From contig NZ_JADIJE010000001.1 in the NCBI RefSeq assembly GCF_015278315.1, forward strand, positions 186,001 to 250,000: 64,000 nt of DNA, read 5' to 3'. Shown piece after piece: positions 52,553-63,723 of the stretch; position 1 is the first letter of the stretch; each line of letters opens with the position of its first letter. The translations under genes were made by a program, and so were the position numbers. Origin of the DNA: Microbacterium ureisolvens (GTDB lineage Bacteria > Actinomycetota > Actinomycetes > Actinomycetales > Microbacteriaceae). A model generated the notes under the pieces. The model was not told where the DNA came from. It searched no databases and worked only from the letters and a program-made list of their open reading frames with translations.

Positions 52553-54251
52553 GGAAGACCTCCGAACCGGATGAGCCGACCAGGAAGTCGAGGTCGGCGC
52601 CCTTGTCGGCCTGCAGCACGTGGTCGACGTACAGACGCTCCCACCCCCGGCGGGGGTCGGCATACCCCTTGACGGTGGCCGGGTTCGGCATCCGTCCCGC
52701 CAGCTCGTCGGCGGGCACGTCGAGGTCGAGGCGGCCGGCACGCACATCGAGACTGATCCAGTCGCCGGTCTCGACGAGCGCCAGCGGTCCGCCGGCGGCG
52801 GCCTCGGGGGTGACGTGCAGCACGACCGTGCCGTACGCGGTGCCCGACATGCGGCCGTCGCAGATCCGGACGATGTCGCGGATGCCGCGCTCGAGCAGCT
52901 TGGTCGGCAGCGGCATGTTCGACACCTCCGGCATGCCCGGATATCCCTTCGGGCCGCAGCCGCGCAGCACCATCACGCTGGTCTCGTCGATGTCCAGATC
53001 CGGATCGTCGACGCGCGCGTGGAAGTCCTCGATCGAGTCGAACACCACCGCCCGCCCCCGGTGCTTCAGCAGGTGCGGCGACGCCGCGGCGGGCTTGATG
53101 AGCGCACCGCCGGGGGCGAGCGAACCGCGCAGCACCGAGATGCCTGCCGCTGGGAGCAGCGGCGACTCCCGCGGGGTGATCACGTCGGGGTCCCAGATTC
53201 GCGCGTCGTCGAGATACTCCACGAACGGCCGCCCGGTGATCGTGAGCGCGGCGGGGTCGAGCAGGTCCCGGACCTCGCGCATCACGGCGAGGAACCCGCC
53301 CGCGCGGAACAGGTCGTCCATCAGATACCGGCCCGCCGGCTGCAGGTTCACCAGCAGCGGCACGTCGGCGCCGATCCGGTCGAAGTCGTCGATGGTCAGG
53401 TCGATGCCGAGCCGCCCGGCGATCGCCAGCAGGTGCACCACCGCGTTCGTCGACCCGCCGATCGCGGCGAGCGCCACGATCGCGTTGTGGAAGCTTCCCT
53501 TTGTCAGGAACGTCGACGGGCGACGATCCTCGGCGACCAGCGCGACCGACAGCGCGCCGGTGAGGTGCGCGGCCTCGAGCAGCCGCGCATCGGCGGCGGG
53601 AGTGCCCGCGACACCGGGCACCACCACCCCGAGCGCCTCGGCGACGAGCGCCATGGTCGAGGCGGTGCCCATCGTGTTGCAGTGCCCCTTGGAGCGGATC
53701 ATCGACGATTCGCTCTTGAGGAACATCGCCTCGCTCAGCGTTCCGGCCCGCACCTCCTCCGACAGGCGCCACACGTCCGTCCCGCACCCCAGCGCCGCGC
53801 CGCGGAAGTGCCCGGTGAGCATCGGTCCGCCCGGCACCACCACCGCGGGAAGATCGACGGATGCCGCGGCCATGAGCAGCGACGGGATCGTCTTGTCGCA
53901 GCCCCCGAGGAGCACCACTCCGTCGATCGGGTTGGCGCGCAGCATCTCCTCTGTGGCCATCGCCGCCATGTTGCGCCACAGCATCGCCGTCGGGCGGACG
54001 TTCGTCTCGCCGAGCGACACCACCGGCAGCTCCAGCGGGATGCCGCCGGCCTCGTAGATGCCGTTCTTCACCGACTGGGCGACCTCGTCGAGGTGCGCGT
54101 TGCACGGCGTCAGATCCGACGCGGTGTTCGCGATCGCGATCTGCGGACGACCGGTGAAGGCCGAGTCCGGCACTCCGCGCCGCATCCACGCCCGATGGAT
54201 GTAGGCGTTCCGGTCATCACCCGAATACCAGTGCGAACTGCGCAGCGTCAC
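52539..54251 (-). CDS. IlvD/Edd-family sugar-acid dehydratase (arabonate-dehydratase type)
   Basis: A 570-residue Fe-S dehydratase. Conserved cysteines are in SDLTPCNAHLDEV, LLGGCDKTIPSLLMAAAS and KGHCNTMGTASTM. The C-terminal lobe carries GGALIKPAA, VMVLRGCGPKGYPGMPEV and ICDGRMSGTAYGTVVLHV. The N-terminus SSHWYSGDDRNAYIHRAWMRRG resembles L-arabonate/xylonate-type dehydratases more than biosynthetic IlvD. GTG 54251 has GGAGGGG upstream. With the lactonase and dehydrogenase it makes an oxidative, non-phosphorylating aldose pathway. Sugar identity unknown. Confidence 0.9.
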   Translation of the reverse strand: MTLRSSHWYSGDDRNAYIHRAWMRRGVPDSAFTGRPQIAIANTASDLTPCNAHLDEVAQSVKNGIYEAGGIPLELPVVSLGETNVRPTAMLWRNMAAMATEEMLRANPIDGVVLLGGCDKTIPSLLMAAASVDLPAVVVPGGPMLTGHFRGAALGCGTDVWRLSEEVRAGTLSEAMFLKSESSMIRSKGHCNTMGTASTMALVAEALGVVVPGVAGTPAADARLLEAAHLTGALSVALVAEDRRPSTFLTKGSFHNAIVALAAIGGSTNAVVHLLAIAGRLGIDLTIDDFDRIGADVPLLVNLQPAGRYLMDDLFRAGGFLAVMREVRDLLDPAALTITGRPFVEYLDDARIWDPDVITPRESPLLPAAGISVLRGSLAPGGALIKPAAASPHLLKHRGRAVVFDSIEDFHARVDDPDLDIDETSVMVLRGCGPKGYPGMPEVSNMPLPTKLLERGIRDIVRICDGRMSGTAYGTVVLHVTPEAAAGGPLALVETGDWISLDVRAGRLDLDVPADELAGRMPNPATVKGYADPRRGWERLYVDHVLQADKGADLDFLVGSSGSEVFRESH

Positions 54252-54346
54252 CGTCGACCCCTCCGTACCCGGCTGCGGAGACCGGGCTTCCAGCAATCCT
54301 GCCTGAGATCGGCCGCTGCGAGTCCGTTTGACGGCGCCGGCGAAAG

Positions 54347-54373
54347 TTTGCACGATCACCTATCAAGTGCAAA
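54347..54373. promoter_or_regulatory. Candidate TetR operator between dehydratase operon and tetR
   Basis: TTTGCAC (54347-54353) and GTGCAAA (54367-54373) form a 7-bp inverted repeat with 13-bp spacer, 11 bp before the tetR start. Additional TGCA half-sites (CTGCAT, GTGCAG) lie just downstream. It also lies about 100 bp upstream of the dehydratase start. Confidence 0.45.
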
Positions 54374-54383
54374 ACTGCATGAT

Positions 54384-56933
<2,550 letters not shown>

Positions 56934-57043
56934 GGCCGCCGGCTCGAGCAGTCATGCACACAGCGCGCTCGGTGACAAGCCCCTTCGCGGGAGGCCGGCA
57001 GGAGCCTACATTCGCCCGGCACCCGAGCTGTGAGGATCCGCCG

Positions 57044-58279
57044 ATGCCGCACCCCACCGAGCAGGACCAGGAGTCGCGCGCGGTCGAGCCCGATACCGCG
57101 CCGGAAGTCCCCGAGGCGGCGCCGGAGGTTCTCGACAGCGCACCGGAGGTCCCCGACACCGAGGATGCTGAGGGCGCAGCCGACGAGCAGACCGACGAGA
57201 CCCCCGATGCAGGCGGGCACCGCGACGAGGCAGGCCGGCAGAGCGACGACGGCGACGAGCCCGACACCGAACAGCCCGCACGGCCCGAGCCCGCCGAGGC
57301 CCTCCGGATCTTCCGCGTCGGCGACGCGATCGAGCCGGTCCACGACCTCGAGCTGGAGGACGTCCCGTCGAAGCTCCGTCGCGTCCGCCGGAGGGATCGC
57401 TTCGTGTGGCTGCACCTCGTCGAGCCCGACGAGGAGACGGTGCGCCAGGCGCGCGACGTGCTCGGCATCCATCCCACCGCCGTGGCCGACGTCGTCTCGC
57501 GCCGCCAGCAGCCGAAGGTGCAGAAGTTCGACGAGCACCTGTTCGTCATGCTGTGGAACGTGCTGCGCACGGACGACGACGCGCTGCTGCTCGGGGAGAC
57601 CTATCTGTACATCGGCGAGGGCTGGCTCCTCACGGTGCAGCGCGGGAACGGCGGCGAACTGCCGGACCTTCCGAAGCTGCTGGCTGACGCACCCAGCGAC
57701 GCCCACTCCGACACCATGCCGGCCGCGTACACGATCATGGCCCAGATCGTGGACGGCTACGCCAAGGCGGCCGCCGACATCGAGACGGCCCTGGAGGAGC
57801 TGGAGGAGCAGGTCTTCAGCGAGTCCGGGCGCGAAGACCACCGACGCATCTACCGCATCCGCAAGAAGATCGGGCGCGTGGATCGCGCCGTCTCCAGCAT
57901 CGCCGCCGCGCTGCACGAGAGCACGAGGCACCTCGAGACGCTGAAGGTCGGCAGCGAGCAGATCGTCCCCTATCTGCACGATCTTCTGGACGACGCCGCC
58001 GGAACCGCGGCGCTGATCAACAACCAGAGCAAGGGCCTCGACGCGATCCTCTCCAGCTACGAGAACAACGTGGCCGCGCGACAGAACCAGGACATGCGGA
58101 CGATCTCCGCATTCGCTGCTCTCCTCGCCGTGCCGACGCTCATCGCGGGACTGTACGGCATGAACTTCGAGAACATCCCGCTCGTGCAGTGGCAGTACGG
58201 ATGGGTCGCCATCGGCCTTGCCATCGTGACCCTCGACCTCATCATCTACGGGCTGTTCAAGCGACGCCGCTGGCTCTGA
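57044..58279 (+). CDS. CorA-family divalent cation channel with acidic N-terminal extension
   Basis: A 411-residue protein. Residues 1-75 are a highly acidic, Pro-rich, probably disordered extension (EVPEAAPEVLDSAPEVPDTED). The CorA cytosolic domain follows, with a stalk helix, and two C-terminal membrane helices around YGMNF (GMN motif), ending RRRWL. ATG 57044 has GAGGA seven bases upstream. It is the second CorA in the window; the extension is the main difference from the one at 42995 and may bind cations or tune gating, which is speculative. Confidence 0.92.
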   Translation: MPHPTEQDQESRAVEPDTAPEVPEAAPEVLDSAPEVPDTEDAEGAADEQTDETPDAGGHRDEAGRQSDDGDEPDTEQPARPEPAEALRIFRVGDAIEPVHDLELEDVPSKLRRVRRRDRFVWLHLVEPDEETVRQARDVLGIHPTAVADVVSRRQQPKVQKFDEHLFVMLWNVLRTDDDALLLGETYLYIGEGWLLTVQRGNGGELPDLPKLLADAPSDAHSDTMPAAYTIMAQIVDGYAKAAADIETALEELEEQVFSESGREDHRRIYRIRKKIGRVDRAVSSIAAALHESTRHLETLKVGSEQIVPYLHDLLDDAAGTAALINNQSKGLDAILSSYENNVAARQNQDMRTISAFAALLAVPTLIAGLYGMNFENIPLVQWQYGWVAIGLAIVTLDLIIYGLFKRRRWL

Positions 58280-58290
58280 CCGCCTCCGCG

Positions 58291-61011
58291 TCAGGCGAGG
58301 ACCTGAGCGGCATCCAGGTGCCGGCGCGCCGCGCCGATCGCGAGGCGTGCGTGCTCCTTCGCGCCCACCTGCGCCACGAGCATCGCTCGCGGGATCTCGA
58401 GGGCATACGGGATGCCGCCGGGCAGCGCCCCCAGGATGCTCAGCATGTCGATGCCGCCCTCACCGGGAAAGAGCCGCTCGAAGCGCGCGGTGTGGATCAG
58501 CTCCGCCGTCGTGCTCGGGATCTCGGCGGGCGCGTCGCACACGTGCGCGTAGTGGAACCACTCCTGCGGGAGTTCCCTGAGCTCCTCGATGCTCGATCCG
58601 GAGCGGGCGAAATGGAGCAGGTCGATGAGCAGTCCGGCGTTCGGCTGGTCCGCCGCGCGGAGGACGCGCGTCGCCTCGGCCAGGTCTCCCGTCTCGGTCC
58701 ACGAGGGGAACTCGAGGTCGATCGTCAATCCGAGCGGCTGGGCGAGCCGGCACAGCTCGGCGAATCGATCGGTCTTGCGGGCGAAGTCCGCGTCGGGCAG
58801 CTGCGTGATGACGTGGCGCGCTCCGAGCTCGGCGCCTGCCTCCAGGAACCGCAGGTAGTCGCGGGGGCTGTCGCCGGAGGTCATGCGGGCGAGCTCGATG
58901 TCGAGCACCTCGACCCCGGTCGCGGCGAGGTGCGTCTTCGTCGCCCGCATCAGGGCAGGGTCGTACGACAGCGGGTAGTGGGGCTCCTGGGCGGTGACCT
59001 TGGTCATGCGCAGCCCCACGTACCGGTAGCCGGCTGCGGCGGCGGCGTCGACGAGTTCGGGCGGCGAGAGACTCAGGGCGGTGAGGTGGGCGAGCGAATA
59101 GTCGTGCCGGGGCTCGCTGGTCGACTCGGTCGCCGCGGTCGCCAGTGTCCGCATCCGCTGGCGGCGGTGCGCGGCCATCCGCAGCGGCACGCTGCGCGGG
59201 TCGCCGAAGCCGTCGTAGCCGTCGATGCGCTGCACGACCTCGAAGAAGACCCGCGAGCCGACCATCTCGGTGAAGAAGTGCAGGAACTCGCCCCGGTCGC
59301 CGCGGTCGTAGAGGATCGAGTTCTCGCGCAGCGCGGCTGCGAACCCGGCCGGGAGAGCGAGCCGAGCCTCGAGATCGTCGTAGTAGTTGGCGGGCATCTC
59401 GAGGATGCGCGCCCCGCGGTCGCGCAGAGCCCGGGCACTGGCGATCGCGTCGTCGGTGGCGAAGGCGATCAGCTGCGGGCTCGTCACGCCCGGCGACCAG
59501 TCGCCGCGGCGCAGGGGGTTGGTGCTGAGGGCGACACGCACCCGCCCGTCCGGGTCGCGGGCTGACCACGTGCGGATCAGGCCGAAGGGCGCCGTGATCT
59601 CGGTCAGCTCCTGCGGGACGAGTCCGAGCACCGAGTGGAGGAACAGCGCGGATTGGTCGAAGTCGTCGATGGACTCGGTGACCGCCACGTGGTCGATGGT
59701 GGTCAGGAGCGCTGACGCGTCGGCCGCGGAACCGGTCGGCGCGAAGTCGTCGAGCCACCTGGTCGGTGCACCGTCGTCGCAGAAGAACAGGGCCGTTCCG
59801 TCGGGCGTCGCCACCGCGGCGAGGTCGCTCTCGTCGGCTGCGCGCCGGCGAGGGAGCTGGGGCGCGATCAGGCTCTCGGCCCGGCGCATCGACGCCGCGG
59901 CGTCCGCGGTCCGCACCGCGAGGGCGCAGATCGCCGAGGTCGCCGGTGTGATGGAACGGTCCGGCGCGGAGTTGAGCAGCACCCGTGCCTCGCCCTGCTG
60001 CCAGAGCTCCACCGGCTTCGACCGGTGCCGGCCCGCGTGTGTGAACCCGAGCCCGGTCAGCGCGCGCGACATCAGAGGGGCCGACACGTCGTCGACCGCG
60101 AGCTCGACGAAGGCGAAGCCGTCCAGCCGAGGAGCCTCGGCCAGCGCACCGGCCGACGGCGCGGCGGGCGCGTCGCCGCGATGGCGGGATGCCACCGCCT
60201 CGGTGAGCGCACGCATCGACCGCATCGCATCGATGGCGGCGTGCCGGGGATCCTCCTGTTGATAGACGTCGTTGAAGACCTCGAGCGCGACGGGTCCCGC
60301 GTACCCGGTCGCGAGCACCCTGTCGAGGAACCCGGCGACGTCCAGGACGCCCTGGCCAGGGAACATCCGGTAGTGAAGACTCCACTCCCGGACGTCCATG
60401 TCCAGACGCGGCGCGTCGGCCAACTGCACGTGGAAGATCTTCTCGGCGACAGTCCGCTCCAGGGTGCCCGAGTCATCGCCGGCCGACAGCACGTGGAAGC
60501 TGTCCAGACACAGCCCGAGCGCCGGGTGATCGACCTGCCTGACGAACCGCCACGCATCCTCGGTCGAGCGCACGCGCCCCCACGGCACAGCCTCGTACGC
60601 GAGGCGCAGTCCGTTCTCGCCCGCCCGCTCCGCCAGCGCCTGCAGCTGCGCGAGCGTCAGGTCCTCGTCGTCGACCCCGCTGTCGCTGCGCGACGGGCAG
60701 CACACCAGCACGCGGGCGCCGAGCCGCGACAGCAGGTCGAACTTGCGCTCGGCACGGTGGAGTGCGGCGCCGAAGAGGTCCGGCGGGAGGGTCTCGACGT
60801 GGAACGGCTGATACACCTCGATCGACAGGCCGAGGTCCGCGGCCTCCCTCGCGACACGCTCGGGAGACCACGACGAGACGATGAGGTCGTACTCGAGCAT
60901 CTCGATGCCCGAGAACCCCGCCGCGGCGGCGGCACGGAGCTTGTCCTCCAGCGTGCCCGACAGGCACACGCTGGAGATCGACACGTCCAGCGCAGCGGTC
61001 GCCGCGGTCAT
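58291..61011 (-). CDS. Three-module fusion: QuiC1-like TIM barrel + HPPD-like VOC + second TIM barrel
   Basis: A 906-residue protein. Residues 8-275 are a xylose-isomerase-like barrel with metal-site residues as in bacterial 3-dehydroshikimate dehydratase QuiC1 (E140 in AYEAVPW, D170/H173 in CLDSFHV, Q196 in HVQLADAP, E244 in ALEVFND). Residues about 297-605 are a two-half VOC/HPPD-like domain (H441 in TTIDHVAVTE, E591 in FFEVVQR), but the usual QHIAF histidine is leucine (L514). Residues about 637-906 are a second complete barrel (E767, D797/H800, D826, E872). Known QuiC1 proteins end after the HPPD part. Start ATG 61011 overlaps a 7-codon leader ORF. Confidence 0.85.
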   Translation of the reverse strand: MTAATAALDVSISSVCLSGTLEDKLRAAAAAGFSGIEMLEYDLIVSSWSPERVAREAADLGLSIEVYQPFHVETLPPDLFGAALHRAERKFDLLSRLGARVLVCCPSRSDSGVDDEDLTLAQLQALAERAGENGLRLAYEAVPWGRVRSTEDAWRFVRQVDHPALGLCLDSFHVLSAGDDSGTLERTVAEKIFHVQLADAPRLDMDVREWSLHYRMFPGQGVLDVAGFLDRVLATGYAGPVALEVFNDVYQQEDPRHAAIDAMRSMRALTEAVASRHRGDAPAAPSAGALAEAPRLDGFAFVELAVDDVSAPLMSRALTGLGFTHAGRHRSKPVELWQQGEARVLLNSAPDRSITPATSAICALAVRTADAAASMRRAESLIAPQLPRRRAADESDLAAVATPDGTALFFCDDGAPTRWLDDFAPTGSAADASALLTTIDHVAVTESIDDFDQSALFLHSVLGLVPQELTEITAPFGLIRTWSARDPDGRVRVALSTNPLRRGDWSPGVTSPQLIAFATDDAIASARALRDRGARILEMPANYYDDLEARLALPAGFAAALRENSILYDRGDRGEFLHFFTEMVGSRVFFEVVQRIDGYDGFGDPRSVPLRMAAHRRQRMRTLATAATESTSEPRHDYSLAHLTALSLSPPELVDAAAAAGYRYVGLRMTKVTAQEPHYPLSYDPALMRATKTHLAATGVEVLDIELARMTSGDSPRDYLRFLEAGAELGARHVITQLPDADFARKTDRFAELCRLAQPLGLTIDLEFPSWTETGDLAEATRVLRAADQPNAGLLIDLLHFARSGSSIEELRELPQEWFHYAHVCDAPAEIPSTTAELIHTARFERLFPGEGGIDMLSILGALPGGIPYALEIPRAMLVAQVGAKEHARLAIGAARRHLDAAQVLA

Positions 61012-61031
61012 GGCAGTCGTGCCGTGTTCAT
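61008..61031 (-). CDS. Seven-codon leader ORF coupled to the fusion gene
   Basis: The only good ribosome site (GAGGAGG) ahead of the fusion gene serves an ATG at 61031 that encodes MNTARLP; its TGA overlaps the ATG of the fusion gene at 61011 (ATGA). Ribosomes would translate the leader and reinitiate. It could instead be an accident of start-site choice. Confidence 0.45.
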   Translation of the reverse strand: MNTARLP

Positions 61032-61074
61032 GATGGACCTCCTCACGAGATCCGTGCGCCGCCGGGGCGACGGA

Positions 61075-62838
61075 TCAGTGGGTCGCGACGTGCTCGATCG
61101 GCTGATCGGGCGAGTAGATGTCGAGGATGTTCCAGTGCCCCGTCGTCGGCGTCGGCACGTTGACCATCGACACGTCGATCACGACCGGGCGCCCCAGCGC
61201 GATCGCGCGTTCGAGCGCCGGCTTGAACTCCGCCGCGGAGTCGACCTTGATCCCGGTGACCCCGTACGCCTCCGCGATGGCGGCGAAGTCGGTGTACATC
61301 GGGTCGTCGGCGCTGCCGAACACCGTCCCGTAGGTGGTGTCGAACGCCGCCTTCTCGAGCCCTGCGATGGTGCCGAAAGCGTTGTTGTTCATCACGACCC
61401 AGACGACCGCGACGTCCTCCTCGCGCGCCGTGGCCAGCACCGCCGGATTCTGGCCGAAGCCACCGTCCCCGACGAGAGAGACGACGACACGGTCGGGATG
61501 GGCGATCTTCGCTCCGACGGCCGCCGGCGCCCCGAAGCCCATCGTCGCGAACCCGCCGGGGGTGAGGAACGTGCCGGGAGTGAGGATGTCGAACTGCTGG
61601 CCCACGCCGTTCTTGTTCCACCCGACATCCGTCGTGATGATCGCGTCGGCGGGAAGCACCTCGCGGGTCTCGGAGAGGATCCGCTCGGGCCGCATCGGCC
61701 ATGCCTCCGAGACCTGTGCCTCGGCATTCTCGCCCCTCACCGCCTCCCTGCTCTCGGCGATCCGCGCGAGCAGCGCGGAACGGTCCACGCCTTCCGGCGC
61801 GAGTCGCCGCGCCACCCGGACGAGCACGGTGAGCGCCGCCTTGAGGTCGGCGATCGCGCCGATCTCGAGCGGATAGTTCCGGCCGAGCTCGGCCGGATCG
61901 ATGTCGACCTGCATCAGCTTCGTGCCGGGGATGTCGAAGGTGTACTCGGAGTACCACGAGCTCGAGTCGGCCTCGGCGAACCTGGTGCCGAGGGCGAGGA
62001 TCCAATCCGCGGTCCTCGTCGCCTCGTTGGTGAACGCGGTGCCCCAGAACCCCGTCATGCCGAGCACGAGGGGGCTGTCGTCAGGCACCGCGCCCTTGCC
62101 CATCAGGCTGTGCGCGACCGGCAGCGACAGCAGGTCTGCGAACTCGGCGAGCTCGGCCGCGGCGTCGGCGGCGACGATGCCGCCGCCGACGTACAGCACC
62201 GGCTTCTCGGCGTCCAGCAGGTTCCGCACGATCCGCTCGGCGACGGCCTCGTCGAGGGAGGGCCGCGCGAGGGCGCGCGTGTTGCCGATCACCTTGTCGA
62301 ACAGCGCGACGTCGACCTCTGCCGAGAACACGTCCATCGGCACATCGACCAGCACGGGCCCGGGGCGACCGCTCTCGGCGAGCGTGAAGGCCTTGTCGAG
62401 CACCTCGGCGATGAGGTGCGGCTGGTCCACGCGCCAGGCGCGCTTCACGAACGGGCGGTAGATCTCGTACTGCGCGGCGTCGGCGTGGAGGTTGATCTCC
62501 TGGTGGGGGTGCTTGCCGAAGTAGTGCGTCGGCACGTCGCCCGCGATGACGACGAGCGGGATGGAGTCCAGTGCGGCGTTGGCGACGCCGGTCGCCGCGT
62601 TCGTCAGACCGGGGCCGAGGTGCGTGAGCACGACGCCCGCTCGCCCCGTCACACGGGCGTAGCCGTCGGCGGCGTGGGCGGCGATCTGCTCGTGGCGGAC
62701 GTTCACGAACGAGATGCGCTCGCTCTTCTCCAGCGCCGCGAGCAGCGCGATGTTGGTGTGGCCGCAGAGCCCGAAGACGTGCGCGACGTCGCGCGCTTCG
62801 AGGTAGCGCACGATCTGGTCTGACACCAGGTCCTTCAT
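61075..62838 (-). CDS. Thiamine-diphosphate-dependent enzyme (acetolactate-synthase-like family)
   Basis: A 587-residue ThDP enzyme. The N-terminal Pyr domain has VFGLCGHTNIALLAAL and the catalytic Glu in VRHEQIAAHAADGYAR (E50). The central domain has LYVGGGIVAADAAAELAEFADLL. The C-terminal PP domain has the ThDP motif VGDGGFGQNPAVL to VMNNNAFG and GGFATMGFGAPAAVGAK. It is not encoded beside an ilvN subunit, so it is unlikely to be biosynthetic; a 2-oxoacid decarboxylase or lyase role in the operon is the natural inference. Overlaps the citrate-synthase-like gene by four bases. Confidence 0.88.
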   Translation of the reverse strand: MKDLVSDQIVRYLEARDVAHVFGLCGHTNIALLAALEKSERISFVNVRHEQIAAHAADGYARVTGRAGVVLTHLGPGLTNAATGVANAALDSIPLVVIAGDVPTHYFGKHPHQEINLHADAAQYEIYRPFVKRAWRVDQPHLIAEVLDKAFTLAESGRPGPVLVDVPMDVFSAEVDVALFDKVIGNTRALARPSLDEAVAERIVRNLLDAEKPVLYVGGGIVAADAAAELAEFADLLSLPVAHSLMGKGAVPDDSPLVLGMTGFWGTAFTNEATRTADWILALGTRFAEADSSSWYSEYTFDIPGTKLMQVDIDPAELGRNYPLEIGAIADLKAALTVLVRVARRLAPEGVDRSALLARIAESREAVRGENAEAQVSEAWPMRPERILSETREVLPADAIITTDVGWNKNGVGQQFDILTPGTFLTPGGFATMGFGAPAAVGAKIAHPDRVVVSLVGDGGFGQNPAVLATAREEDVAVVWVVMNNNAFGTIAGLEKAAFDTTYGTVFGSADDPMYTDFAAIAEAYGVTGIKVDSAAEFKPALERAIALGRPVVIDVSMVNVPTPTTGHWNILDIYSPDQPIEHVATH

Positions 62839-63695
62839 GAAGGTGTTCCTCTCTCATCGAGGTCGAGCGGGACGGACCTGCGCGCCGGCCCCGTGTACGT
62901 GTATCCGATCGATTTGGGCATCGGTCCCTTGATCCGGCCGCCCTGGGTCAGCTGCTCGGCCGCGTGCGCGAGGATCCCCACCGACCGGGCGAGGATGAAG
63001 ACCCCGCGGCCGAGCTCGGGGGTGAACCCGAGCTCGCAGTAGATGACGGCGGTCACGCCGTCGACGTTCATGGGGATGCGCCGCGGCCGGCCGGCGCTGA
63101 TGGCATCCTCGACCGCACGGCCGATGGCCGCGAACCGGCCGTCCACCGTGCCGTCGGCCGCCGCGGCGTCGACGAGGGAGAGCAGACGCGGGGTGCGGGG
63201 GTCGAGCGGGTGGAAGCGGTGGCCGAAGCCGGGGACGTAGTCGACACCCGCCTCCCGCTGCCGCTGCAGCACCAGGCGCGTCGCCTCCGCGAGGTCTCCC
63301 GTTCGTCGCAGCTCGTCATCGATCTCGAGGTAGATCTCCATGCACTGCTGGCCCGGACCGCCGTGCACATCGCCGAGCACGTTGATCGCCGATGCCATCG
63401 CGGCGTTGACGGGAACCCCGCAGGTCGTCGCCATGCGGGCGATCGCGATCGACGGCGCCTGCGGACCGTGGTCGACCGATGCCACGAGCGCGGCTTCGAA
63501 AAGGCTCGCCTCCGCCGGCGAGGGCAGCTCGCCCCGCAGCATCAGCCAGATCGTGTCGACGAAACCGACGCGACCCAGCAGATCCTCGATCGGGTACCCG
63601 CGCAGCGCGATCTCGCCGGGCCGGACTTCGATGATGTCGGTCTGCCACCACCGCCGGGCCTCGTCGACGAGCTCCTCGGCCGATTCTCCGCTCAT
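62835..63695 (-). CDS. Citrate-synthase-like/citryl-CoA-lyase-like protein
   Basis: A 286-residue protein, shorter than true citrate synthase (370-430). It has the fold's catalytic landmarks: GDVHGGPGQQCMEIY (first His), VPGFGHRFHPLDPRTPRLL (second His and Arg), and SIGYTYTGPARRSVPL at the C-terminus. ALRGYPIEDLLGRVGFVDTIWLMLRGELP is the usual N-terminal segment. Such short members act as lyases or condensing enzymes on acyl-CoA substrates; which one is not determinable. Coupled to the ThDP gene by ATGA. Confidence 0.88.
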   Translation of the reverse strand: MSGESAEELVDEARRWWQTDIIEVRPGEIALRGYPIEDLLGRVGFVDTIWLMLRGELPSPAEASLFEAALVASVDHGPQAPSIAIARMATTCGVPVNAAMASAINVLGDVHGGPGQQCMEIYLEIDDELRRTGDLAEATRLVLQRQREAGVDYVPGFGHRFHPLDPRTPRLLSLVDAAAADGTVDGRFAAIGRAVEDAISAGRPRRIPMNVDGVTAVIYCELGFTPELGRGVFILARSVGILAHAAEQLTQGGRIKGPMPKSIGYTYTGPARRSVPLDLDERGTPS

Positions 63696-63723
63696 CGTCC
63701 TGCCCTCCCTGTCGCCCCGGCGG

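Noticed and set aside
61075..62838. ThDP enzyme as biosynthetic acetolactate synthase (IlvB)
   Set aside because: No regulatory subunit gene follows and the surrounding genes are catabolic; the sequence motifs only place it in the wider family.
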